A DNA stretch of 64,000 nucleotides, taken from the NCBI GenBank assembly GCA_964030785.1, contig OZ034975.1:38658069-38722068 (forward strand), given 5' to 3'. The position numbers and the translations under genes were made by a program. Source of the stretch: Siderastrea siderea. Lineage: Eukaryota > Cnidaria > Anthozoa > Scleractinia > Rhizangiidae. Each line of letters starts with the position of its first letter. The first letter of the stretch is position 1. Below are positions 43,948 to 56,765 of this stretch, one piece after another. Under the pieces are notes generated by a model that had not been told where the DNA came from, ran no database searches, and saw only the letters and a list, made by a program, of their open reading frames with translations.

Positions 43948-44608
43948 CTGGGTTACATTTTTGTGACAAGAGATGTAAAAAATATTTTCATCTCCTCAGT
44001 TCACATATTTGCAGTTTTTTATGTAATTAAAGTATGTGGTCGGTGTTATATCTTGATGGCCCAATGATCTTTTGCAGTAATTGTCATATAATGCGATCAT
44101 GCGGCATTCCTTAATGGATTAAGGTCCGTTTGAAACGTCCAACGTTTTTCAGAGGGTAGCAAAAGGTTTGTGGTCGACGCTTGATAAGGGCAAAAACGGT
44201 GCGTGACGCTTGTAAGTACGTAAAAGAGGAACGAAATTCGTATATTTAGGAAAGAATCTGAGAAGTGAATTGTATTTTGGTGCATTGTACGTGGCGCAAG
44301 AAACGTCCGAAGTTTAAAACTGGCCTGCAACTTTCACCTCGTCGTTATGACAATGGTCATAATGGTTATAATGGCTACTGATGTGAACATTCTTCAGTTC
44401 TGTCGTTGTTGTTGTTGTTTTTACCCTATATTGTCTATCCCGACTTCCTTTTCTTATGAGTGCCGGGAAAAAAGCCATCTAGACGGGGGCGCTTGTCTAT
44501 TGGCGTTGTGGACGGTGGTTGGAACTTTGGAACTTGCGTGTGTGAATGAAATTCTAACCTCTGACTTTTTGTTGTCTGTGAGGCTGTTGTAGTAACAAGG
44601 AGTTTTAA

Positions 44609-44922
44609 GGTGACTCGATCGATATAAATAACGCGCTCTATGCCTCTCTAAAAACTCTAATAACATCGTCATTTCCTACTCGATTGCCTTGAAACTTTCG
44701 CATTTTACACACAATTTCTCAAAGAATAATACGTATGTCAACACATACATTCAAAATCACGCAAAATTAACGAACAGTACATCTACGTGTTGACATACGT
44801 ATTATTCCTCGATAAATTGTGTGTAAAATGCGAAAGTTTCAAGTCAATTGAGTAAGAAATGACGATGTTATTAGACTTTTTAGAGAGGCATAGAGCGCGT
44901 CATTTATTTCGATCGAGTCACC
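44609..44922. mobile_element. Long-hairpin MITE, TTAA target duplication
   Basis: The two halves are inverted copies over about 140 bases: GGTGACTCGATCGA, then TAATACGTATGTCAACAC, and so on. TTAA lies directly outside both ends (44605-44608 and 44923-44926). The arms match with few differences, which suggests a young insertion. Confidence 0.88.
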
Positions 44923-44926
44923 TTAA

Positions 44927-47071
44927 ACGTTTCAATCTGTGGCTGAGGTATCGTGGTTCACATGAAAACTACTTTTAAAGTGACATTGTCAGTGTTGTAA
45001 CGTTTTTATAATGCAAACAACCGTATTCCACTTGCACCTTTTTGCCGTTTTGAGACTTTTCAACGACGGCTTAACGACAAGTATTTTGGTAACCAGCTTC
45101 TTCGTGATCTTAGTCGTCTTCTCTGGAAGTAAAATGTTTTGCATTACGGGGTTGTTTTAGTGGAACGGGTCGATGATGGTGAAGTTGGCCCGGAAGCATT
45201 ATCAACTAGAAGTATTTCTTGTCCCCTTGAATGAGATGTTAGTCCATTTGCGAGGATAGCTCCAAAATTAGATTAGGTTTCCTCAAAGATTCACTAGCAA
45301 CGTAAAATAAAGTTTGTTTCCAAAGGAAACAACACGACACGATGCACTAGCCAAGCATGTATGTATTAAATTGACCAGTGTAACTCTTACTACGTGATTT
45401 AAATCCATCTCCCAAGTCCAAAAAACGACATGAAATCAACTCGTGAAGAATATTTCCCAGTTCACACAGTTACGGCTCCGTTGTTATCACACAATGAACT
45501 TCATTCGATCGATTCATGTGCATGAGACCATAAATACGTTCTGCAAAAGGGCCACCTATAATGTACCTTGAAGTGAGCATAAGACTAAGAGGCAAAATTT
45601 GTGAGACAGATCTTTGGAACATGTCGGAAAATCACTTTTCTGTTAACCACATTGATCTGACAAGTTAAACCACCCGTTACACATGATATTGTCAATTTTG
45701 CCTTCCTTCGAGGAACGAAAGGCAAAGTAACACTTGCAGTGGGTACAGCAAGTAGTTTATCAGAGTATACATAAAGACAGACTTCGTCACGACTTCGTGT
45801 TCAAAGCCTGTTACTGCAGGCACCGTTACCGAAATAATGTAGTTAACGGGGGAGAGCCCCAACTATAGATCTGGCGTTGTTGCTAAGGGATTTTTGTGAA
45901 TGGTATTTTGTCATACGCTGTTTTGCAGCGTTTCGTGCTACTAGATTGTTGAAATGTATAAGGATGAACATCTGAATTTAAAAATCAACAATGTGCGTGC
46001 GTAGCTAGTGCCAGTCCCCAACTATGCACCAGAAAAAAATCCCTAAAACTCAGAGGAAAGGAGGTGGAGTTCCAATTTTTTCCCGAATCGGAGATGATTT
46101 GGCTGTCTTTACAATCTGATGTAACGAATTACTGTTTACGCAAAAATAGAAAAAAACTACAGTAGAAAATGTATAAATGTACGTACTTTCACGTTATAAC
46201 TTCTATAATGATACGAAATTCAAGAAATCGATACGTCAAATTTGCATCGTGATGATTGTTTAAGATTGGCACTGCTTTTCAGTAACCAAACTTTACGTTG
46301 TTTGTACATTAGCGTTTATTTCCCTGTACAGGTCGCGTGACCTGCCAAATATGATTGTCACCCAAAAATCTTGAAAAACATTCTCATGGAACTAAGGTCG
46401 CGAAGCGGCTTATATGTGGAAGTCAAGGTTTCCGAGATGTGATGGTTACAAACTTTTCATAGCAAGAATGAGGTAGTTAGGAGTCTCCCCCCTTGAACAG
46501 AAATTGCAGACTTTGTCACCTTTTGTCACTCAAACCTCAAGCGGCTGTAATTTGAAGTCAGTATTGAATGGTAAATTTCAAAGAAGATAACAGTTGTGAC
46601 ACCAGAAAGTGGAATTTGGTCGCATTAGCGAGGTGGTCGGACTAACGAGGTTTTCACTTAATTACAAGAAAACGTAGAGGTTACCATTTACGGGGGGAAA
46701 CCGGTTGGTCTACGGTTCGTGCAAATGTTAAGCAAAGCCTCTCGAATGGGAAATTCCGTTTTCAACTTTAGCATTTACCATTTGAGCAATTCGCTCTCAT
46801 TAACAAAGAGCCTGGAACTAGTTTTACTATGGGCGCAGGACCCGGAACTAGTAGAAAAACATAAACGGAACACAACTTTTGGAAATTCCGTTTGAGACTT
46901 TTGGACTACCTTTCAAAAAATCCCGTTTTCTCGGGAATTTTTCTGTTTGGGAAAGGGAAATAAATTATTCCATTTCCATTCCAACCGAAATTTCGGGTTT
47001 TTTTCGGGTCGTAGAAAGATGAACGTTAATTCGTTTGTCTCACGATGGAATCGCTTTGAGTTGTTGATCGC
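44927..47071. other. Gene-less stretch
   Basis: No coding signal. Near 46610-46660 is a half-relic of the TACAGTC-type MITE family seen at 4307 (GGTCGCATTAGCGAGGTGG). At 46890-47010 there is a run of AAATTCCGTTT and TCGGGAATTTTTCTG words that may be part of another element. Confidence 0.4.
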
Positions 47072-47107
47072 GACGTTTCGACTGCAATACTCCTAGTCTT
47101 CATCAGG
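47072..47107 (-). ncRNA. Hammerhead ribozyme motif (type I, Penelope-associated)
   Basis: Minus strand: GCCTGATGAA, stem GACT / AGTC around an 11-base loop, then CGAAACGTC. All core positions are present: CUGAUGA, GAAAC and a GUC cleavage triplet. Hammerheads with very short stem III are known from the terminal repeats of Penelope-like elements, and this one directly follows a Penelope-like GIY-YIG fragment. In vivo activity cannot be judged from sequence. Confidence 0.7.
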
Positions 47108-47607
47108 CGATGAGGTCGATTGTTTACGTGTCGCTATTTGTAGCATGTTGGTTCGCTGTCATTGGCGCATTTCGATCTTCATTATTATTCCGATTACTAG
47201 ATGTTGTTCCCTCATAGGTCCGCTTTGTGATTGATCGACGTTGTGCTATTTGATCGTAGGTATCCAAGCTTCAAGAATTTCGATTCAGCTATCTCTATTG
47301 ATGTTATTAGGATGAAGTCTTATATGGATAGCCTCTTTGACCCTACGTGTGTTAACCAGTGAGGGTCACGATCAATATACTTAACTTCTTTCCAAATAGG
47401 AAGATGCCCCGTTTCGTTAGCGTGTTCCGAAACTGCGGAGGTTTGCGTACGAGCAAGCCGTATATCCCTGACGTGTTCTTTTATCCTTTCTTGCATTGCT
47501 CTCCCTGTTTCCCCGATGTATACCTTGTCGCAGTCACATGGAATCTTACAGTGGGAACCGTCTTGGTTAATTGGTTCAAGAGCGTCTTTCGGTCGCACCA
47601 GAACTGA
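47072..47607 (-). pseudogene. Penelope-like element 3' end with GIY-YIG segment
   Basis: The minus strand encodes IPCDCDKVYIGETGRAMQER, then IKEHVRDIRLARTQTSAVSE and HANETGHLPIWKEVKYIDRD. This is the GIY-YIG endonuclease region of Penelope-like retroelements: the VYIGETGR block with conserved Tyr-Gly and Arg, followed by His/Glu positions. After a frame change, the 3' tail continues to the hammerhead motif at 47072. The reverse transcriptase is absent, so it is a 5'-truncated copy. Confidence 0.85.
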
Positions 47608-49189
47608 GACCTAAGAGTTGTGTCTGATTTGAGGGGGTCGTGTTAGCGATGTTGTCCTAAGACGGGGATTCACTGCATTGCACCACAGTTAACCGGGTTG
47701 CCGAAATAATGTACATAACACTCTTGTTGAACAAAATTATTTTCCAATCGTCACCGTCTTTAAATTAGGAAGATGGATGTGGTGAACTTGTCAATTTGTA
47801 CTGTCTTAATACGATAAGCTAACGAAACGATCACTCCACAACAGAAAATTTTAGGTTTCTAATCTACTTCGTGGTTAATCCAAATCGTTCTAGTTGTGAA
47901 ATGTGCCTGAGCTATCCCGTAAATGAATTCGTACACACAACGAAACTAGGGATGTTCCAGAAACAAAATGTTACCATTGACTCTTCACTTACTCAATAAA
48001 ACCATTGGTACGTTAAATAAATGTATTAGAATGCATACCGCATGTGCAAAGTAATTGCTTTGCTCATAAAAGCCTTTTTTGTGGCGTTTTTATTGTCGTC
48101 GCCGTCGTGGTTGCTAACTGTCCTTATTGTGTCTAAACTGAGTCGTAGTCACAGTTATTAAAAATACCTACCCCTGTAAACTTCCCTTCTCTGCCAAATA
48201 CACTTCACGACAACTTACTTGGAATAGCTAAAGAAATTGTCACCGCGTTGGTAAGCGAAACGTTGACTGTTGCCTACGAAGTTACTGAAATGAGCAAAGG
48301 TATAAATGAACTGTATTTTTGTTAAAATGCACGAACCTGGAATTCCAAGGGGATTTTTGAAAAAGGAAGCAAAATATCGTTGTTTGACGAACATCACAGC
48401 TAATAATGCTTTCATATTTTTATATGCATCAATATTTCCACCAAGAGAGTTTAACCGTTATTGCCCGGACTTTTCACGATTTTTCACTTAACCCCCCCCC
48501 CCTCCCCCTCCCCTACACACACACACACACCTTCCTCCCACATCACTGGTATCATTGTACTGCTATGACCATAATCGTTCAGTTCGTAGTTTCTTATTTC
48601 AATTTAGGGTTATTGTTTTGAAAACCTCACTAGGATTAAACTTTAAATAAGACGGGAAAGGCGAATGTATCCTGGTAGTTGTACTAAGTAAATGACCTCA
48701 TCATGGAAATGAACTGTTGCTCAAGATTCCTGAAGGAGTTGGAAAGCGCTAGAAATGAATGTTAACCCCATTCAGACCATGGCGAGGGTTTTTTAATTGT
48801 GACTGAACTTGAATTTTTTGGCACATGTTACATGTTGGAATTTGATGTTTGCGTAGTAATCACAGCTTGACTAGATGTTTTTTTTTCCAATAACGTTCCA
48901 GTCGTATCCGTTTTACCGTTTAAATTACCAGAATTCTTTTCTTACTCTTGATTGCTTCTGAGTCCCTCAGTTTGGGAAAGTAGACACAGCGGCTGCCCGG
49001 AAATAGTGACGAAAGTGCACACCAACGATCAAAATCTATCACTTTACTTTTCCAGAAAGACCTAGAAAGATTGACACACGTACAATTCCGTAGTTTTTGT
49101 GCGACCACGTGAAACCGCAAGAACAGTAATCTGAGAAATTCAAGTAGAGAGAAAAGAGGGACGCATTGCAAGACAACACAAGGGTTAAG
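47608..49189. other. Gene-less stretch with simple repeats
   Basis: No convincing exon. Simple sequence lies at 48489-48530. Confidence 0.4.
48489..48530. repeat. C-run followed by (AC)n
   Basis: About ten C, a CCTCCCC tract and about eight AC units. Confidence 0.9.
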
Positions 49190-49201
49190 AAATTAGTCAG
49201 C

Positions 49202-49707
49202 ATTTATTAGGAACTAATTAAAAGTTGATTACATGATTACACTATGAAAAAGCATTACAAGAAGCACTAAAAGACAAGAGGAAAAAGTGTGGCAGAAGAC
49301 CTTTACATAAAGAAAACAATCAACCTGAAGAGCATCGAATTGAAGGATGGTTATATTTGGGTTTGATTTGAAACCATTACCCAAACAGTGATTACAAATG
49401 GATAGGAAACTGAAATGATTTGGGCCATTCTAAAACAATTGATCTGAAAATGTACAAGAGGCTGCAACTTTTGTATGACAGACGTGAGCTGACGCATTAA
49501 GTCTCACAAGTCACATCCAACGGGATTCATTAACACGTACAATAACAAGAAGCGGAAAGCCAGACGAACCGATCGAAAAGAAAGCAATAAAAGTGCTCCA
49601 CCCCCTTGATTCTCGTCTATTACTGAATCTACAAACTTGCCTGTAGCATCATAACCCATCACATCAAAAACGCAGTGTTTTGATGTACTTTGGATGTACT
49701 TCTTCAT
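49202..49707 (-). CDS. Candidate small 3' exon with poly(A) signal
   Basis: The minus-strand frame 49707-49504 reads MKKYIQSTSKHCVFDVMGYD, then ATGKFVDSVIDENQGGGALL, and ends in a hydrophobic stretch (FRFLLLYVLM). An acceptor-like GTTATTTCAG lies upstream, and AATAAA on the minus strand lies downstream at 49202-49207. The frame is closed by a stop a few codons upstream of the Met, so the Met would have to be a start. The hydrophobic C terminus could be an anchor. The family is unknown and the call is weak. Confidence 0.25.
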
Positions 49708-50980
49708 TTGTTTTGGAAATGGTTATGGGTTAAAACTGAAATAACATTCAACATTTTCTTTGATTGTGACAGTTTCTTAGGATTGCGTCTAAATGTTACT
49801 ACCACACATTTTCACTCTGTAGGATTATATCATTAGTTCATCATAAGCATGCTGAGTTAAAATATAAAAATCAAAGTGTAAATGATGAGTCAATTCAAAT
49901 AGCGTAGCCGGTAAAATATTATCTCAAAGTACATATATATGATTGAGGTAACATTGCCATTACTTTTGAGTTATGTTAGCTTAAAGACACGAAAGCAATG
50001 GTGCTAGAAAAAAGATAATAATAATCATGTTATGGTAACCCATAACAGACATCGTTCGTTTTATAAATGAAACAAACTCTTTGGAAAAAATCCTCTAGGC
50101 GGCCATGTCATTTTTCCAGTGCGTTGAGAAAATAGGCTAGCTACCTCTTCAGGCTGCCTTACGACTTTGTAAGGCGGGAGTGAAAATCATAGCATTCACG
50201 TAACGTTTCCTCGAAGAAGCAAGTTGGTAAAATTTCTTATTGATTGGAAATTAATTGAACCAATCAGCTTCACTGTTTAAAATTGAGGCCACAAAGGAAT
50301 ATCTAAGTTTATCTACACGTAGGCCAACAGTTTTTACGTCTTTTCTCCAACAGTTTTTCAACCGTATACCCCTTCGCATAGAACATTCGTCACTTACGTT
50401 TTATGCAGCCATTCCCTGGTACCAGAGTTTTTCTCGCCAAACTCGTCTATGGAGAACTGAACTAAAAGCCAATTTGCCAGCATAGGAGACAATACAAGGA
50501 TGCAAGCAAATCCTCTGGCATTCTGGCATTCAGGGAACGGATGCACACAGAATGGATATAAATAAATTGAATTGCAAATTCAATTTAAAAATTAGCCATA
50601 ACACTATGACTACAATTCTACAAGGACAATTCTACTGGTCGTTTCCCTAAAAAGAAGGAGAAATCTGTAAGTTTTGTAGCTGAAACGTCTATTTCTTACA
50701 AGATAATCAACCAAGCAGTCATACGACAGTGTTGTGTAATCCGATATTTTTAATTGTAGACACCTAAAGACAACTGTAATTTTGATGCACATGCAAAACA
50801 TCTGTCACACCCATTACCTTTGATTTCCTTTACAAAAAGAGGAAAATTAAATGTAATAAGTAGGGTGAAAAGTTCTGGTGTAACGTTTCTGTAAAGGTTA
50901 ATATTTTTCGTCAAAATGTGCACTGAGAAGACGCAAAAACTGCAATTGGTGCATGTACCAAATAAATGCTATTAGAAGTT
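49708..50980. other. Gene-less stretch
   Basis: AT-rich sequence without clear exon, array or inverted repeat. A plus-strand frame at 50255-50485 has no supporting signals. Confidence 0.4.
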
Positions 50981-50982
50981 AT

Positions 50983-51120
50983 AGTACAACGCTAAATTTT
51001 GGCGTGCTCCCATTGCTCGAAATCGGTAACGTGACGCGATAATGTCTCTCCTCAGCGGTTGCCTATCAGGGAATTGTGCCCGTGTGTGGCAATGTCGCCC
51101 AAAATTTAGCGTTGTACAAT
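50983..51120. mobile_element. Short MITE
   Basis: AGTACAACGCTAAATTTTGG at the left and CCAAAATTTAGCGTTGTAC at the right, about 138 bases, with a CpG-bearing centre. Confidence 0.8.
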
Positions 51121-51173
51121 AACAACGATAGAGTCCTTCTGTCTCAGGCCCTATGTGTGATAGGTTCCCTCGA

Positions 51174-51211
51174 AAATTTGATGTTCAAACTTTGTTGTGA
51201 ACATCAAATTT
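51174..51211. repeat. Perfect 14-bp hairpin
   Basis: AAATTTGATGTTCA and its exact complement around a 10-base loop, with CCTCG flanking on both sides in direct orientation. Confidence 0.9.
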
Positions 51212-51939
51212 CCTCGGACAACCGATCACACCATAGTGCCTTCGACAGAAGAACTCTACTGTTTAATTATTGAACAGTTCGAAGTAGAGCTAACTTTTAA
51301 GTCTTAACAGACTGCTGAGTTTCTAATGTGGCGACGACCAAATGGAAAAGTCAAGCTACTGAACGGTTATCTCCTGCAGTACGTTTTACTACGCTGTGGA
51401 GGCTGTACATCCGCTTAACGTTTTCAAACATTCAAATGAAAGCTGCTGACAAGCACATATTTTTTGATACGGTTTAATGTGCTAAATGAGATAACGACAT
51501 CCCCGTAGTATTCAATTACTGTGCAGGTGAAAGCCTGATGTGTGACTTTTGAAATGGAACCAACTAATTAATCTGGCCTCAGTGAATGGGAGTGATTGGA
51601 CGTATATCTAAATCAAGCAAATGAATACACAGTTTTGGAGATTTACGAGGCCGCAGCAATTGACATACCTCGACACTACCTTGGCGTGCACGCGTCTGCT
51701 TGAAGAGCTCAGCTATACCGTCTGAAAATGAAATATTAGACACAGCATAAGCAGTGGTCTTATCCGGTAAACGATCTTCATGCTGATAATTTTTCTACCA
51801 GTCGACTGGACACGCTGAATTTAACATCACCATTAAGCGTGATACACTGTAAAAGAGTAAACAAAGTCTCTCAACAAAACAGCAATTGCTGAACCGTGTG
51901 ACATTGACGAACGGAGGACACTGTTTGCAAGCTGCATGC
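51212..51939. other. Gene-less stretch
   Basis: Nothing recognised apart from scattered short frames. Confidence 0.35.
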
Positions 51940-54540
51940 ACGGACGTTTCACTCGGACCGGAGGAAAGTGTCCAGCTTTAAAGCTCGCTAGCACCTTCGT
52001 CCTTGCTCTCGTCGAAGAAAAGTCAACTCCATTGAATTTGTTGTACTTTCCTTCACAACTTTCCCTATGCAAATCAAAGCAAAACTGCCAAAATATGGTT
52101 GCATTTCACTGTTGAATATTTAACCTTGTTTGTTTAACTCTGGTCAGAGTAACCCGATCGAATGGGTGCCTTTTAAAGCTTGCTACTGTAGCATCTTTGT
52201 CCTTGCTCTCATCGAAGAGATTCTATTGCTTTGCTTCCCTCGTAATTTTCTACACCGTCTTCCATGAAGATTTTGGCGAATCGGCACTAAACGGCCGAAG
52301 ATAGCGCTTATGTTGTCCGAAAGATTGCAACACGTATTTGTTTGGCCGAGCGAAAATTGCGGAGGTCTGGGGCAAGTGACCACCAAAAAATTAATGAAAC
52401 AAGAAAAGCCCCAGGGGCATTGGACCCCGCCGTTTCCCCCCCCGGGGTGTAAATACATTACGGTCGCTCAAGATATGTGCCCAAGTGGTATAAAGTTTTG
52501 AAGTTAGTGATTTTCCTAACGTTTGACGTGCGTGCTGCCATCCCCCCCCCCCCAACGTCTTCTCTGCACCCTTCTCCTTGTGATATCATGGATCCCTTAT
52601 AGTATGAATAAATTTCCCTTCCCTCATTCCTTGGTCATCCACCTGTTCTAGCACTCGCGAAGAAGAACGTGACGAAATAGTTTTGACCATGGCGTGACTT
52701 CGTTACGTCAATTTTTTAACGAAATGACATCTCAGCGTAATTCTAAATATTAAACAAGGGCACGGAAATTTAAATAGATTTATTGATGAAGAAAAATTAT
52801 CCTTAAATCGAAAGGGAACGGTTATCTACTGGAAAATGAAACTTAAAGGTCTACTTTTAGGCCATGATTTGATAAATGCTTTAGCGATAGCAAAACAATT
52901 CCCCGAATCGGCTTCTGTCTTTCAATGACGTAATGTTTACGTGTTACGGCAAGTTTAGGTGAATTCGTGCCAGCTTCAAAGCTCGCTAGCACCTTCTTCC
53001 TTGCTCTCATCGAAGAGAAGTCAACTCCATTGAATTTCTTGTACTTTTCTACACAACTTTCCCAAGATTTTGGTGAAGCAAAGGGACTTCCCCGAATCGC
53101 CTTTTGTGTTTCAGTGATGTAATGTTTACGTGCCAGGGCAAGTTTGGCGAATTCATGCCAGCTTCAAAGCTCGCTAGCACCTTCGTTCTTGCTTTCATCG
53201 AAGGGGTGTTCATGCCATTAAATCGCCAGCAATTTTCTACAACAACTTTCATGAGAATTCTGGCGAAATAACACTTAACGAACCAAGATTACCGGCAAGT
53301 ATTGTTTTGACCGAGCGGAGGTCTGGGGCAAGTGACCACGACAAAAAAAAAAAAAAAAAAACCAGAAAAGCCCCCGGGGACATTGGACCCCGCCGTTTTC
53401 CCCCTCCCCTCGGGGTGCAAATTTATTACGGTCACTCAAGATATGTGCCCAAGTGGTATAAAGTTTTGAAGTTGGTGATTTTTCTAACGTGTGACGTGTG
53501 TGCTGCCCCCCACCTTTCCCACGTCTTTTCTGCACCCTTCTCCTTGTGATAACATGAATCCCTAATAGTGTCAACACTTTTTCCATCCCTCATTTCTTGG
53601 TCATTCACCCGTTCCAGCACTCTCAAAAAAAGAACGTGATGAAATAGCTTGACCATAGCGTGACTCAATTCATTTTTTTTTAACGAACTGACATCTCAGC
53701 GTAATTCTAAATTTATTGATAAAGAAAAATAATCCTAAAATCGAAAGGGAACGGTTATCTACCGAAAAAAGAAATGTACAAGTCTACTTTTAGGCCACGA
53801 TTCGATGAATGATTACTTTTCCCATCCCTCATTTCTTGGTCATTCACCTGTTCCAGCACTCTCGAAAAAAGAACGTGATGAAATAGTTTGACCATAGCGT
53901 GACTCAATTATTATTTTTTTTTTACGAACTGACATCTCAGCGTAATTCTAATTTTATTGATAAAGAAAAATAATCCTAAAATCTAAAGGGAATGGTTATC
54001 TACCAAAAAAATATATACAAGTCTACTTTTAGGCCACGATTCCATGAATGATTTGGCGAAAGCAAGGGACTTTCCCGAATCGGCTTCTATGTTTCAGTGA
54101 TATAATGTTTACGTGCCAGGGCAAGTTAGGCGAATTCATGCCAGCTTCAAAGATCGCTAGCACCTTCGTCCTTGCTCTCATCAAAGAGAAGTCAACTCCA
54201 TTGAATGTCTTGTACTTTTCTACACAACCTTCCCTAAAGATTTTGGCGAAGCAAAGTAAAACTGCCCAAAAAATGCTTGCATGTCACTGTTGAATTATTC
54301 AACTTGGCGAAAGCAAGGGACTTCCCCGAATCGGCTTCTGTGTTTCAGTGATGTAATGTTTACGTGCCAGGGCAAGTTAGGCGAATTCATGCCAGCTTCA
54401 AAGCTCGCTAGCACCTTCGTTCTTGCTTTCATCGAAGGGGTTTTTATGCCATTAAATCGCCAGTAATTTTCTACACCAACGTTCATGAAAATTCTGGAAA
54501 ATAAACGAACGAAGATTCTGGGGCAAGTGACCACGACAAA
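51940..54540. repeat. Nested tandem duplication block
   Basis: The segment AAAGCTCGCTAGCACCTTCG recurs at about 51983, 52978, 53166, 54153 and 54401 (with variants, including one near 52180). It is usually preceded by GCCAGCTT and followed by CTTGCTCTCATCGAAGAGAA. A larger unit of about 950 bases (GTCTGGGGCAAGTGACCAC through TAGGCCA-GATT) is repeated starting near 52363 and 53321. A smaller piece (TCATTTCTTGGTCATTCACC) is tandemly repeated at about 53591 and 53829. On the minus strand the unit has a frame (NGMNTPSMKARTKVLASFEA, then GMNSPNLPWHVNITSLKH) kept in two copies and broken in others. The family is not recognised. Confidence 0.85.
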
Positions 54541-54558
54541 AAAGAAAAACGGGTATTA

Positions 54559-54857
54559 CTAGACCCCGTCCTGACGGCGGGGTAACAAGAAAAGCCTCAG
54601 GGGCATTAGACGCCGACGTTGTCGTCCCTTCCCTAGAGTGCAAAATATATTATGGTCACTCAAGATACGAGCCCTATTGAGGTTAAACCTGTGCAGGAAA
54701 GACGCGACGAGTATTCGTTTGGCCGAGCGAAAACTGGAGGTCTGGGGCAAATGCCACCCCCCAAAAAACTGGTATTGCTAGACCCCGCCCTGATGGCGGA
54801 GTAAAAAAGAACGAATAAAAAACGGGTATTACTAGACCCCGTCCTGACGGCGGGGTA
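54559..54857. repeat. Three GC-rich stem-loop copies
   Basis: ACCCCGTCCTGACGGCGGGGT occurs at about 54562 and 54836 and as ACCCCGCCCTGATGGCGGAGT near 54780. Each is preceded by GGTATT(A/G)CTAG. The word folds into a short hairpin. The spacing is irregular. Confidence 0.75.
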
Positions 54858-54859
54858 AA

Positions 54860-56507
54860 AAGAAGAGAGGAGGAAGAAACGAAAAAATAACGCAATACTT
54901 ACGGTCTTTCTTGAAATTCAAAAACTTGAGCTTGATGTTGTTGCAATAAATCGATAAAATAAAGAATGGAGCGAAAAAAAAGAGAAAAACAAATTAGCAA
55001 CTTGCAGGAGAATACCAAACCTTCTCAGAACATAATGAATTTTAATTTCATGGTTGTCTCAATTTAGCATGGGAGGAAATATCATTATTGCCATGGCTTT
55101 AATAATTTTGAGGTTATGAAGGAGAGGAATCCTCCTTTCTACTGGTCTCAGAGGACAAGACGAAAGCCCAATGGGCATTTTAACCGGCCGTTCTGACCCT
55201 CCCCACTCCTAGGTTTCACAAATGTTAGCGCGATCCTCTATTTATACGAACTTGAGAGGAAGCAAGGGGGTCGGACCGTAAGTACCTCTAATAGTTTCTT
55301 AGACAAATTGTCTAAGATTCCTAACATACCTGAACTCAAGACCCACCAGGTTTCATCCCCTTTGAGACCAGCAAGGTGTCATAATCTGTTTCAATGTCAT
55401 GGGTGTTTTTTGATTTTAAATTCGAAAACTAACCAGGCGGATTGAAAGAATACGATCCGATCTAAAATGTCACTTGGGGATGAATAAAATCCAGAAAAAG
55501 ACTAAACGGTTTTAAAAAATGGTCGAATAAATTAAATTCGTCTCATATGACTGGACCAATTATAAATAAACTCGCGTGCATGCTGTGAGGAAAACAACAG
55601 GGCATTTGATTACCGGCTAGATGGAAGCGGACACTCGCTAATAAAATCAAAGAATAAAAAGCGCTGTAAAAGTAACTAAGAGAGTGGAAAAAGCGAAAAC
55701 TTGATAGCAGAAAAGTTATTTATCAATGAATGTCGCTGAGAATCTAACAGGCAAAATACTAGAGCATCTGTAACCATGAGAGATCTCTGTTTACCAGAGC
55801 GAAATTCCGCGGCGTGGAAATGTCATGATATTGCATCACGGTACCAACCACAACAATTGTACTAGTATATGTATATTAAAAAAGCCATGCTACTGTAACA
55901 CAAGCAATCGCCCACTGGTAAGATGAGTCTGATAAATTTGAGGAAATTATGCCGACTGACATTGTCATCAATGGCATAAATTCTGTGCATGCACTCGTTT
56001 ATCAAGCGTGCGTGGCAACGCGTGTTAAATTTCTTCTTCTTTTAACATCGTCCGCTGCGAGTAAATTCTCGTACCAGCGCGGCTGACTCATCTTGGTGTT
56101 TTTTCTTTCCCTTTTTCTTTTATCGTGGCAACTTATAATACGGAAATATCACGTTTTTGCAAAGGATTACAAATGATATAACCCTGAAGAAGCACGTACG
56201 GCTGAGGTTGTGCATGCGATAAAAAATATCGAGAAAGCCTTAACACAACAAAACTGTGTTTAGTCATCGACTGTGGAAGATTTAGTGAATTAACGAAATA
56301 AAAAAATTGAAGCAAGTGATATGAAGACCGTGTGAAACAAAAAAAAGTGTAGGATGCATGGGTTCCTGAAGAAGGAATACTGGTAAACGAATGATTCAGA
56401 AAGGAAATGCAAATACTCGCCCAAAAGTTGAAACGTGCCAACGTGCAAGTCTTTGTATGAAGTGTGCTACGTGTCAGTTCTGACGTGAAAAAGTCAAGCG
56501 CAAGCTA
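54860..56507. other. Gene-less stretch
   Basis: AT-rich sequence with no exon, array or inverted repeat that I can support. A minus-strand frame at 56133-56441 has no splice or homology support. Confidence 0.4.
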
Positions 56508-56765
56508 GCCGCTATGATTAGTATTTCTAGGTTACACCAAACTGTATGAGGTGTATCACCCGCCAGTTCAGATGGAAAAAAAGATAAGCGCGAGGTAGCC
56601 GCTATGATTAGTATTTCTAGGTTATACCGAACTGTATGAGGTGTGTCACCCCCAGTTCACAATGAAAAAAAGTTAAGCGCAAGTTGGCCGCTACGATTAG
56701 TATTTTTAGGTTACAGCGAACTGTATGAGGTGTGTCACCCGCCAGTTCAGATAAAAATAAAATAT
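56508..56765. repeat. 90-bp satellite array, left part
   Basis: Three units at about 90-base spacing (GATTAGTATTT at 56516, 56606, 56695). Each carries GAACTGTATGAGGTGTGTCA (first unit AAACTG) and CCCGCCAGTTCAGAT, plus AAGCGCAAGCTGGCCGCTA-like spacer. The array breaks at CAGTTCAGAT, where the retroelement begins, and resumes at 61313 with the continuation of the unit. Confidence 0.92.
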
